Below are positions 1 to 6,115 of a stretch of 8,013 nucleotides of DNA, one piece after another. The translations under genes were made by a program, and so were the position numbers. Below the pieces are notes generated by a model. It was not told the DNA's origin and ran no database searches. It saw only the letters and a list, made by a program, of their open reading frames with translations. How positions within the stretch are numbered: the first letter of the stretch is position 1; every line of letters starts with the position of its first letter. This DNA is from Candidatus Hecatellales archaeon (lineage in GTDB: Archaea; Thermoproteota; Bathyarchaeia; Hecatellales; Hecatellaceae): positions 1 through 8,013 of the forward strand of contig QMYF01000014.1 in the NCBI GenBank assembly GCA_003662515.1, given 5' to 3'.

Positions 1-2
1 GG

Positions 3-650
3 ATGAACAACAGCTATATGACTCAGGTTTATAGGAGGGAGCTAGTAGAAGACCTTCTAGCCTTATCTCCAACTTATACTTGCCGTGGAAACGGCTTCTC
101 CAGTGGGGTCCCAGCCCCCTCAGCAGCCTTCCTCTTAGAGGCGAGAGAACCCGTGATTCGAGAGGCCGTTAGGCTGGCCATTTCCTCAACTGGATACCTA
201 GGCTACTCTGTGGAGGCCAGGTTTAACGGTGGGGAGAGATATGTTTTAAGACCTGTCTTCACCTTCGGACACCTAAGCCCCCCAAGCCTCCTAGCAGAAT
301 ACCAGCAGGTTTTGAGAAGGATAGGCATTGAAACCTCTATGGTTTTTAACGGCCGGTTTGAGAAAAAAGGCTTCTTGAGGAGCAAGTCTTGGCGCACGCT
401 GGAGGCCTTAGAGAAACTTGGAGGCTTCATTCCAGGCGTGAAAATTGGCTCAGGAAACTTTAGGGGTGTGGAGCGAAACCACATGTTAGACGCCTTGCTA
501 ATGGCTTACCGCAACGGGTCTTACAGTTTTAACTCTAGGTGGGAGGCTGCTGAGGCCATTAGAAGCCGAATTTACAGCCTTAGAAATCTACGTTCCCGCT
601 TCAAGCCTTCAGCTGACAGTTCAGCGTTTCCTCCCCATCAGGAAGGCTAG
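3..650 (+). CDS. Small LAGLIDADG-like (homing-endonuclease fold) protein, probably catalytically degenerate
   Basis: A soluble protein of up to 215 residues with no signal peptide or membrane segment. Its layout suggests a two-repeat LAGLIDADG fold. Around residues 50-62 a helix reads REAVRLAISSTGYL, where active families carry LAxxTDG-like residues. A beta-rich stretch follows, with RPVFTFGHLSPP near residue 83, and then a second helix-turn, LGGFIPGVKIGSGNFRG, near residue 140, followed by ERNHMLDALL. The acidic residue expected at the end of each LAGLIDADG helix appears to be absent in both repeats, so cleavage activity is doubtful; it may be a domesticated DNA-binding relative. I recognise this from pattern only, and a hypothetical protein is the safe label. 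The start is uncertain because only two bases precede the first ATG; ATG at 18 is an alternative, and the gene may extend off the left edge. The stop lies inside the 3' end of the opposite-strand gene. Confidence 0.5.
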   Translation: MNNSYMTQVYRRELVEDLLALSPTYTCRGNGFSSGVPAPSAAFLLEAREPVIREAVRLAISSTGYLGYSVEARFNGGERYVLRPVFTFGHLSPPSLLAEYQQVLRRIGIETSMVFNGRFEKKGFLRSKSWRTLEALEKLGGFIPGVKIGSGNFRGVERNHMLDALLMAYRNGSYSFNSRWEAAEAIRSRIYSLRNLRSRFKPSADSSAFPPHQEG

Positions 651-1190
651 GGCTAAGGAGACTCCGCCTAGAAAAGCTGTAGCTATAATGGGGACAGGGG
701 ACGGTGTCCAAATCCACGCCTTCCTAACGGGGTGAGCAGCTATTCTCATTGCCTCCTCCATTGGGAAAGCTACGCTTCCGGGTGGTGCTTGAGCCAGAAG
801 CTTCTCTTTGCATTCTTCGCAGCAGGCCATCTTATTATCCTTACAGAGGCCTGTTCCCCCGATGATGAGGTATGCTGTTGGGGGGTCTACCCTCTTAAGC
901 TGCCTATTCTCGATTTCAATTACTACTTTTCTGCCGCAGGCGTCGCATTTGGTTTCAATTTTGAAAGTGGGATATTTCTGCACTAAAAGTAGAGCGCAGA
1001 AGGGGCAGCAAGCCACATGGTGGCGGCCGTCTGGAGTGGTTATCTCCCTGTAGCCGTAGATTGTGGACATTCCGCATATTTCGCATCGCGGCACAATGTA
1101 GGTGTCATAGTATAGATAGCCCGCCACTCCAAACATTACAACAGCCACTAGTAAGAAGGGGAGGCTATGCTTCCAGATTTTTAGAGCCAT
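621..1190 (-). CDS. Cysteine-rich double-anchored membrane protein with NosL-like CxxCGM motif (paralog A)
   Basis: 189 residues. A short basic N-terminus (K4, K7, H8) precedes a membrane helix at about residues 10-28. A cysteine-rich domain spans about 33-150, and a second helix at about 165-185 ends in GRKR. By the positive-inside rule both ends are cytoplasmic and the cysteine domain faces outward. Cysteines lie in pairs: C36-x2-C39-GM, C61-C62-x2-C65, C82-x2-C85-G, C116 and C123-C124-x2-C127, eleven in all. CxxCGM resembles the copper-delivery protein NosL, so metal binding or thiol redox is likely, but that is inference. The protein is clearly homologous along its length to the divergent gene at 1305-1961: both have VAVVMFG near the N-terminus, VPRCxxCGM with cysteines at identical positions 36/39, a CCxxC motif and VDPPTA. 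No good Shine-Dalgarno site is visible, so it may have a short leader. The start is the ATG complementary to 1188-1190. Confidence 0.72.
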   Translation of the reverse strand: MALKIWKHSLPFLLVAVVMFGVAGYLYYDTYIVPRCEICGMSTIYGYREITTPDGRHHVACCPFCALLLVQKYPTFKIETKCDACGRKVVIEIENRQLKRVDPPTAYLIIGGTGLCKDNKMACCEECKEKLLAQAPPGSVAFPMEEAMRIAAHPVRKAWIWTPSPVPIIATAFLGGVSLALAFLMGRKR

Positions 1191-1304
1191 GGCCTACGTC
1201 AACTACCAGTTTAATCTCAAAACGGATAAAGTTAGTGGGGGTTAGAGTTCAATTCCGAAAGGGCTATTATCGCTGGAAAACTCTTTCTTCAATGGGGAAG
1301 AAAA
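1191..1304. promoter_or_regulatory. Divergent intergenic region between the two paralogous cysteine-rich genes
   Basis: A 114-bp non-coding stretch that must carry the promoters of both divergent genes. On the minus strand AACTTTATCC (complement of about 1223-1232) is a plausible TATA element about 38 bp from the ATG at 1190, implying a short leader. On the plus strand only weak AT-rich candidates are visible, such as CTATTAT near 1264-1270, about 35 bp before the TTG at 1305. No clear operator palindrome was found. Shared control of the pair is plausible from the geometry but is not shown. Confidence 0.35.
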
Positions 1305-1961
1305 TTGGCTTCTACCACGAAATTCCTTGCCATAGGGTTGATAGTAGTTGCCGTGGTGATGTTTGGAGCTACAGGCTACCTGTATTATCAATACTATGGG
1401 GTTCCCCGCTGCCCCGCCTGCGGCATGATTATCACGCCTGAAATGGATGAACACTTTAAGATTTACACTGAAGGCTGGGGTAAGGGTGAAAGGCTTCACG
1501 CTTGCTGCATAGGCTGTGTTCTTAGACTTCTTGACCCCGAGAGAGGCTGGGATGAACTTTACGTTGAAACCTTCTGCGACTATTATGGGCCTGACCACCC
1601 CATTCGGATCCACGTCTGGAACCATGGCAAAAACTGTGAGGTAGATCCTCCTACGGCGAAGATCCTGCTGGGAGCGAAAATTACTGGCAGCTGTGCAAGC
1701 AATAGGATAGCCTATGACGACTATGCTGCGGAGCAGTTGCTCAAGCTCGGCTACACCGAGCACACCATGAGCTATCAGCATGTGCCTCTCCCGGAAGGCA
1801 CCCCGGTTCTCCCCGTTTGTAAGGCTGCGCCTATGCTAGCTGAGAAGGTTGGAATAGCCTATGTGCCTCCTTCACCGGCGCTTCCAGCAGGCTTCGCCAT
1901 TGCCGGAGCAGTAATCCTAGTGGTTTCCATCATCACCTATAGGAGGGCGGCTAAAGCCTAA
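1305..1961 (+). CDS. Cysteine-rich double-anchored membrane protein with NosL-like CxxCGM motif (paralog B)
   Basis: 218 residues from a TTG start at 1305. It is the only common start codon between the in-frame stop at 1233 and the hydrophobic segment, and a weak GGGGAAG ribosome site lies at 1294-1300. One helix spans about residues 7-28, an outward-facing domain about 33-190, and a second helix about 193-211 ends in YRRAAKA. Key sites are C36-x2-C39-GM, H66, C67-C68-x2-C71, C91, C111, C130 and C172. It aligns by eye with the divergent gene at 621-1190 through the N-terminal helix, CxxCGM, CCxxC, the TxC-D turn and VDPPTA. It lacks the second cysteine of the CxxC at the 82/85 position and the CCxxC near the end of the paralog's domain, but has an added loop with C172. 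This suggests retained metal or thiol binding at the N-terminal sites and a changed C-terminal site. It heads a run of closely spaced plus-strand genes; the next starts 39 bp after its stop. Confidence 0.72.
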   Translation: MASTTKFLAIGLIVVAVVMFGATGYLYYQYYGVPRCPACGMIITPEMDEHFKIYTEGWGKGERLHACCIGCVLRLLDPERGWDELYVETFCDYYGPDHPIRIHVWNHGKNCEVDPPTAKILLGAKITGSCASNRIAYDDYAAEQLLKLGYTEHTMSYQHVPLPEGTPVLPVCKAAPMLAEKVGIAYVPPSPALPAGFAIAGAVILVVSIITYRRAAKA

Positions 1962-2000
1962 AATCAGGCAAGCCTAGCATTTAATCTTGGGTGAAAGCCC

Positions 2001-2789
2001 ATGATTTGGACACCTTTCACAGCAATAATGGTTATCCTAGGCTTTTTCGCCTTAGCCCTAACCTTCTACACCCTTCCAAAGGCCTACATCATCTGGAGAA
2101 AGGCGGAAAAAGCTAGTTTAGAAGAGGTTTACACTCTGGAGAAAAGCTTCTACCTAGTTTCCACGGTTGTTTGGCTGGTTCTAGCTTCAAGAATCGTGGG
2201 GATGGGTCTTTACTGGGTGGCGAACGAATCGCTTATCCCACTAATTCCTGGAGCCATGTGCCAGTGGGGTGTCCATCAGGCTGGCCACCCCTACTCTTGG
2301 ATCGATTCCATCCTCAAACTCTTCGTCCTCTTCGTCTATGGGATTTGGCTGAGCCTGGACATGATAAACCGGAGGTGTAGAGGTTCACCTTTAATGGCCA
2401 CCCTCTCCAAATACTTCATCTTCCTGGTGCCTCTCCTCCTAGCGGACAGCATTCTCGACTTAGCCTTCTATTTCAAGGTTGAACCTGTCACGGTTCCCTG
2501 CTGCAGAGTGGTTTTCACAGCTGAAAACCCCTTGCCGTGCCCCTTCTGCTTCGTTTTCCACGATGCCCCCATGTTCATCGCAGTAATCGCAGGCTATGGT
2601 CTCTCCATTGCCACCATGATTTGGGGCTCCGTGATTAAACGCTACACCTACCAGCCTGGAGAGCTCGGAGAGATAAGCAAGAGAGCTTTAAAGATGCTTG
2701 CAAACTTAAGCCTGATCTTCGCCATCATTGGAACCATGGCTCTAGTTCCAGCCATCTTCCAAATCATGGCCCCTGCAACTCCGCATTAG
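2001..2789 (+). CDS. Six-helix membrane protein with extracytoplasmic cysteines
   Basis: 262 residues with predicted membrane helices at about 5-24, 50-70, 101-121, 135-155, 189-210 and 233-255. Basic loops at 27-37, 124-128 and 213-230 put both termini outside. The two long outside loops carry PGAMC (C87) followed by H92 and H96, and then PCC (C167, C168) and CPFC (C180, C183). Five of six cysteines therefore lie on the same face as the cysteine-rich domains of the neighbouring CxxCGM proteins; only C126 is inside. I do not recognise the family with certainty. It is not an obvious ABC permease, as no EAA loop is seen, and it does not match the four-helix DsbB/VKOR layout. The outward CPFC and CC sites suggest disulfide exchange or metal transfer with the neighbours, by inference. 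The ATG start follows GGTGA at 1989-1993, and a ribosome site for the next gene begins right at the stop, so co-transcription is likely. Confidence 0.7.
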   Translation: MIWTPFTAIMVILGFFALALTFYTLPKAYIIWRKAEKASLEEVYTLEKSFYLVSTVVWLVLASRIVGMGLYWVANESLIPLIPGAMCQWGVHQAGHPYSWIDSILKLFVLFVYGIWLSLDMINRRCRGSPLMATLSKYFIFLVPLLLADSILDLAFYFKVEPVTVPCCRVVFTAENPLPCPFCFVFHDAPMFIAVIAGYGLSIATMIWGSVIKRYTYQPGELGEISKRALKMLANLSLIFAIIGTMALVPAIFQIMAPATPH

Positions 2790-2805
2790 GGAGGAGTGAA
2801 GCCTT

Positions 2806-3249
2806 ATGCTTAAACCAAAATTTCTGATTTTAATTCTCGTGGTCGTGGCTGTGATAGCTGCTTCCACAACCTACTATACGTTGCGAACCTCGCTGGAGAT
2901 ACCTGAAGCTGAGAACTTGGTTATTGAGGGGATTAAGGTTAACAGGGAAGCCTCCGTCATGACTGGTGTGGTTGTTAAAAACATTGGCGATAAGCCTGTA
3001 ACCGTGGAAAAAATTGTTCTAATTAGGGTTCAAACGGGACTTGTGGTTTGCTCTTCAACCATCAACCCTCCAGCCGTCATCCAGCCGGGTGAAACTGAAA
3101 TCGTCAGGGTTTCATGTGAGCTTGACCACTACTATAAGAAGGAGGGATGTGACTACAAGGTTTTAGCCGTAACCAGTGAGGGAAAGGCAGCCAAATACGT
3201 TTTCGGCTACCCCATGACTCTCGAGGAGTTAGGCTTCGCGGTGGAGTAG
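2806..3249 (+). CDS. Membrane-anchored small beta-sandwich protein, function unknown
   Basis: 147 residues. K3 and K5 precede a single helix at about residues 6-24, so the remainder is probably outside the cell. Residues 38-135 have the alternating pattern of an Ig-like or FxLYD/CARDB-type beta-sandwich seen in many archaeal surface proteins: GVVVKNIGDKPVTVEKI near 54-70, then PGETEIVRVSCEL near 94-106. Cysteines are at C82, C104 and C115, so one disulfide is possible with one cysteine left over. The start is well supported: GGAGGAGTGA at 2790-2799 sits seven bases before the ATG and directly follows the stop of the upstream membrane protein. It probably acts with its envelope neighbours as a binding or assembly partner. 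No enzymatic motif is visible. Confidence 0.68.
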   Translation: MLKPKFLILILVVVAVIAASTTYYTLRTSLEIPEAENLVIEGIKVNREASVMTGVVVKNIGDKPVTVEKIVLIRVQTGLVVCSSTINPPAVIQPGETEIVRVSCELDHYYKKEGCDYKVLAVTSEGKAAKYVFGYPMTLEELGFAVE

Positions 3250-3299
3250 GGCTAAGTCTTAAAAATGGGATATTGCTAGGAAAAGAGTGGGGGAACCAT

Positions 3300-4292
3300 T
3301 TGAATAAACGGATTTTAATAGCTGTGGTGCTTATCGTAGTGGTTGTTGCAGCCGTCTTCGGGGGACTTCAATTCTTTAAGCCCTCTGGCCCTGAAAGGCT
3401 CCGCATAGGGTATATGGCTGCCGCAACCTACGCCCTAGTCTGGGTTGCCTACGAGAAGGGATACTTTGAGGAGGAAGGGTTAGACGTAGCCCTCTACCAG
3501 TATGATAACGTCGGAGACCTAGCAACAGCCCTTTCAAAGGGGGAGATAGATGGCTGCCCTCTAACGGCGGTTGCCGCGGCAGCTTTCGCTGAAAAGGCTA
3601 AGCTACTGGTGGTGGCAGGAAACTCCACTCACGGGACGGGCTTAGCCTGCAGGCCGGAAGACGCCGCTAAACTGAAGACCTTAAAGGATTTGGATGGGAA
3701 GAAGCTGGCCACCGTGCTTTACGTCCCAGGAGACATTGTGTTAAGATATAAGCTCAAGCAGGAGGAGGTAAACGTTGACCTCCTAGTGCTCTTCACCGCC
3801 GCAGATGCATTAACCTCACTTAAGAAGGGAAACGTGGATGCAGCACTGCTCTGGGAGCCCTTCGTCTCACTAGCCGAAGAAGAAGGACTAACAGTTTTTC
3901 TATGGGATAAGGACATCTACGACATTACCTATCCATGCTGCCTCCAGGTTTTCCGCGAGAAATATGCTAGGAGCCATCCGGATGCCGTCGTAAAATATTT
4001 GAGAGCCCTGTTGAAAGCTCAAAAGTTCTGTGAGGAGCATCCTAAGGAGGCAGCAGCCCTAGCAGCAAAATATTTGCCCATGGTTCCTGAGGAAATCGTG
4101 TATAAGAGCGTGTTCTACGTTGACCCAAGGCTTGGCCGGACGAGAAACCCGTTAGACGTCAACCTTTACATGGATGACCTGGTCAAATTCGTGGAAATGA
4201 TGAGGGAGTTGAGTGTTCTTTCGCCTAGGGCTTCTCAACGGTTCCTTCAAAGGGTTGACGTAAGCTTCTTGAGTAAAGCTATGTCTAGCTAA
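3300..4292 (+). CDS. Membrane-tethered NMT1/SsuA-TauA-type ABC substrate-binding protein
   Basis: 330 residues from TTG at 3300, chosen because GTGGGGGAA at 3287-3295 lies just upstream and the product begins MNKRILIAVV with a proper anchor helix at about 4-23. TTG at 3273 would add nine residues. There is no lipobox cysteine, so the helix probably tethers it outside. The fold is a periplasmic type II binding protein of the NitT/TauT/thiamine-precursor group: LRIGYM (34-39), YEKGYFEEEGLDV (51-63), a GEIDG turn (81-85), LKDLDGKKLA (128-137), LWEPF (184-188) and the helical tail FCEEHPKEAA (243-252). The ligand cannot be read from sequence; family members bind small organic anions, sulfonates, nitrate or pyrimidines. 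C213-C214 in a YPCC turn and C86 are unusual extras. No permease or ATPase gene is in view, so it is an orphan or a receptor-like binding protein. Confidence 0.82.
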   Translation: MNKRILIAVVLIVVVVAAVFGGLQFFKPSGPERLRIGYMAAATYALVWVAYEKGYFEEEGLDVALYQYDNVGDLATALSKGEIDGCPLTAVAAAAFAEKAKLLVVAGNSTHGTGLACRPEDAAKLKTLKDLDGKKLATVLYVPGDIVLRYKLKQEEVNVDLLVLFTAADALTSLKKGNVDAALLWEPFVSLAEEEGLTVFLWDKDIYDITYPCCLQVFREKYARSHPDAVVKYLRALLKAQKFCEEHPKEAAALAAKYLPMVPEEIVYKSVFYVDPRLGRTRNPLDVNLYMDDLVKFVEMMRELSVLSPRASQRFLQRVDVSFLSKAMSS

Positions 4293-4305
4293 GGCTACAA
4301 AAACA

Positions 4306-4314
4306 TTTTTAAAT
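4306..4314 (+). promoter_or_regulatory. Archaeal TATA box for the corrinoid-methyltransferase operon
   Basis: TTTTTAAAT, preceded by an A-rich stretch (4298-4304) that could serve as a BRE. Transcription would start about 25 bases downstream, near 4335-4340, giving a leader of some 15-20 bases that contains the ribosome site GGAGGGG at 4343-4349 before ATG at 4356. The T-run could also help terminate the upstream transcript. Confidence 0.55.
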
Positions 4315-4355
4315 CCTCCAAGCGGGATGAGGTTTAAGGGGTGGAGGGGTATTAC

Positions 4356-5021
4356 ATGGAATCGTCTAAGAATAAAGAGGAGGTTTTTGAGCGTTTGAAG
4401 CAGGCAATTATCGAAGGAGACGAAGTTGAAGCGGTGAAGTGGGCTGAGGAAGCTGTTAAGCGTGGGATAGACGCCTATGAGGCTATTAGTAAAGGCTGCC
4501 TTGAAGGCATGAACGTGGTAGGCGACAAGTATGCTAGAAGGGAATACTTTATTCCTGAGGTGGTTTTAGCCGCTCAAGCCATGAACATGGCGGTAGAAGT
4601 GCTTAAACCCCATGTCAAAATGGAGAAAGGGCCTTCAGGCGTAGTCGTCATTGGAACCGTTCAGGGAGATGTCCACGACATTGGAAAAAACATTGTTAAG
4701 ATAATGTTGGAGGCTGCAGGCTTTAAGGTGATAGACCTAGGCCGCGACGTCCCCCTGAAGGACTTCGTTGAAACGGCTAAGCAGCAAAATGCCGACATAA
4801 TCGCGATGTCAGCCCTCATGACTACAACCATGCCCGGCATGGGTAAGGTAGTTAAAATGCTTGAGGAGGATGAAAACCTTAGGAGGAGGGTTAAGGTTAT
4901 GATTGGAGGAGCACCAACCTCAGAGGAATATGCTAGGAGAATTGGGGCTGACGCTTGGGGTAAGGATGCGGTAGCAGCGGTTGAGCTTGCTAAAAAATTT
5001 ATGCAGGAGAAACACGTTTGA
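4356..5021 (+). CDS. Methyltransferase cognate corrinoid protein (MtaC/MtbC/MttC family)
   Basis: 221 residues from ATG 4356, preferred over GTG 4341 because GGAGGGG lies at 4343-4349. The N-terminal half (about 5-88) is the helical cap typical of these proteins, with GDEVEAVKWAEEAV and EYFIPEVVLAAQAM. The C-terminal half (95-221) is a Rossmann-like B12 domain with the full signature D105-x-H107-x2-G110, 41 residues to S152-x-L154, and G184-G185. H107 is the expected lower axial ligand to cobalt. In this family the corrinoid accepts a methyl group from a substrate-specific methyltransferase and gives it to an MtaA-type enzyme, which is the next gene, 22 bp downstream. The methylated substrate (methanol, methylamines, methylthiols or methoxy-aromatics) cannot be told from this subunit alone, so no specific symbol is assigned. 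Its length matches the family. Confidence 0.92.
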   Translation: MESSKNKEEVFERLKQAIIEGDEVEAVKWAEEAVKRGIDAYEAISKGCLEGMNVVGDKYARREYFIPEVVLAAQAMNMAVEVLKPHVKMEKGPSGVVVIGTVQGDVHDIGKNIVKIMLEAAGFKVIDLGRDVPLKDFVETAKQQNADIIAMSALMTTTMPGMGKVVKMLEEDENLRRRVKVMIGGAPTSEEYARRIGADAWGKDAVAAVELAKKFMQEKHV

Positions 5022-5043
5022 GTAGGGGGGAGACGGGTGGGAG

Positions 5044-6060
5044 ATGACCCCGAAGAAAAGGGCTCTACTCTGTCTGACAGGTAATAAGTGGAAGGCCGAT
5101 AGGGTTTCAGCCTTCGACCCCCTAACCACGGCCACAGTGGAGCAGATGGAAATTGTTAAGGCACCCTTCCCAGACGCTCATCGAAGCCCTAAACTAATGG
5201 CGAAGCTCGCTGCAGCTGCCTGGGAAATAGTAGGCTTGGAAGGCTTCAAGGTTCCCTTCGATCTGTGCGTTCAGGCTGAGGCTCTGGGAGCTGAAATCCA
5301 CTATGGAGCCCTAGACATCCATCCAAGCGTTAGGAAGCCAGCCTTCAAGGAGCTTGAAGACTTTAAGATTCCTGAAAAAATCCTGGAGAAGGGCAGATTC
5401 CCGGTGGTGGAAGGCTCTGTTAAAATCTTGAGGGAGAAATATGGGGATTACCTGCCCATCTGCAGGCAGGTGGTAGGTCCCTTCACCATTGCAGGCCATG
5501 TCTTCGGCGTTGAGAAATTCTGCGCGTGGATTAAGAGGAAGGATCCTGAAGACCTTTTAGACGTGCTGCTTCAACTTGCCGATTTAAATGTTGAGGAGGC
5601 TAGGGCAGCCCTCCAAATGGGAGCCGACGTCATATGTATAGCGGATCCTACAGCTTCCTCTGACATTTTAAGCCCGCAAACCTTTAAAGAGCTCCTTGTC
5701 CCAGCTTACCAGAGGATAACCTCGAAGGTCGGTGCTCCCGTGGTGCTCCACATCTGCGGTAATGCGACTTCCTATCTCCCCTACCTGCCTGACACCGGTA
5801 TCGACGCCTTCTCCTGTGATGCTCAAGTGGACATAGCCTTCGCTAAACAGGTGCTGGGTAATAGGGTTGCAGTTTGGGGGAATGTTCCAACGGTTAAGGT
5901 GCTGCTTCAAGGGACCCCTGAAGATGTTAAGCGTGCATGCATTGAATGCATCTGTAAGGGGACAGACGGCCTTATACCCTCCTGCGGAATACCTCCAAGA
6001 ACGCCGATAGAAAACTTTAGGATGCTGCCTCAAGTAGCATCCTGCATGGTATACGTTTAA
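5044..6060 (+). CDS. Methylcobamide:thiol (CoM-type) methyltransferase, MtaA/MtbA/UroD superfamily
   Basis: 338 residues, the usual length for MtaA/MtbA, with a uroporphyrinogen-decarboxylase TIM-barrel fold and no membrane segment. The zinc site of thiol-methylating members is present: H236-x-C238 in LHICGN and C314 in PSCGIPPRTP. Other family landmarks are VPFDLCVQAEALGAE (70-84), GPFTIAGHVFGVEKF (145-159) and ADPTASSDILSP (200-211). The zinc-activated thiolate takes the methyl group from the corrinoid protein encoded just upstream. In methanogens the acceptor is coenzyme M. In an organism without methanogenesis it could be another thiol or carrier, and no gene here settles that. The UroD role in heme synthesis is unlikely given the HxC...C zinc motif and the corrinoid partner. 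The start ATG 5044 follows a purine-rich GGGGGGAGACGGGTGGGAG stretch at 5026-5043, so it is translated from the same transcript. Confidence 0.9.
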   Translation: MTPKKRALLCLTGNKWKADRVSAFDPLTTATVEQMEIVKAPFPDAHRSPKLMAKLAAAAWEIVGLEGFKVPFDLCVQAEALGAEIHYGALDIHPSVRKPAFKELEDFKIPEKILEKGRFPVVEGSVKILREKYGDYLPICRQVVGPFTIAGHVFGVEKFCAWIKRKDPEDLLDVLLQLADLNVEEARAALQMGADVICIADPTASSDILSPQTFKELLVPAYQRITSKVGAPVVLHICGNATSYLPYLPDTGIDAFSCDAQVDIAFAKQVLGNRVAVWGNVPTVKVLLQGTPEDVKRACIECICKGTDGLIPSCGIPPRTPIENFRMLPQVASCMVYV

Positions 6061-6115
6061 ACTCCAAAAACCCTTTTTACCTCAAAAATAAAAAGAAAAA
6101 GAAATTTAGGGAGAA
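6061..6115. terminator. Convergent A/T-rich intergenic terminator region
   Basis: A 55-bp gap between two convergent operons. On the plus strand a short T-run (6074-6078) follows the methyltransferase stop. On the minus strand the complement of 6084-6104 is almost entirely T broken by single bases, a strong archaeal U-tract terminator for the HdrD-like gene, whose stop is at 6116. No stable hairpin was seen, as is usual for archaeal termination. Confidence 0.6.

Noticed and set aside
203..484. Minus-strand open frame of 93 codons
   Set aside because: It lies wholly opposite the LAGLIDADG-like gene and shows no protein-like domain pattern or ribosome site.
861..868. GATGATGA resembling a C box of an archaeal C/D guide RNA
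   Set aside because: No matching CTGA D box at suitable spacing follows, and the site lies inside a well-supported coding region.
1061..1441. Plus-strand open frame of 126 codons across the divergent intergenic region
   Set aside because: It is antisense to the start of one cysteine-rich gene and out of frame over the start of the other; its translation lacks any coherent hydrophobic or domain pattern.
1242..1781. Minus-strand open frame of 179 codons
   Set aside because: It is antisense to paralog B, which has clear homology and topology. The open frame is a shadow.
2001..2789. Six-helix protein as the ABC permease partner of the binding protein
   Set aside because: No EAA-type cytoplasmic loop is visible, the long loops are outside and cysteine-bearing, and no ATPase gene accompanies it.
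5668..6033. Minus-strand open frame of 121 codons
   Set aside because: It is antisense to the zinc-site region of the MtaA-type gene, which is strongly supported.
5044..6060. Uroporphyrinogen decarboxylase of heme synthesis
   Set aside because: The HxC...C zinc motif and the adjacent corrinoid protein point to the MtaA/MtbA methyltransferase branch of the superfamily.
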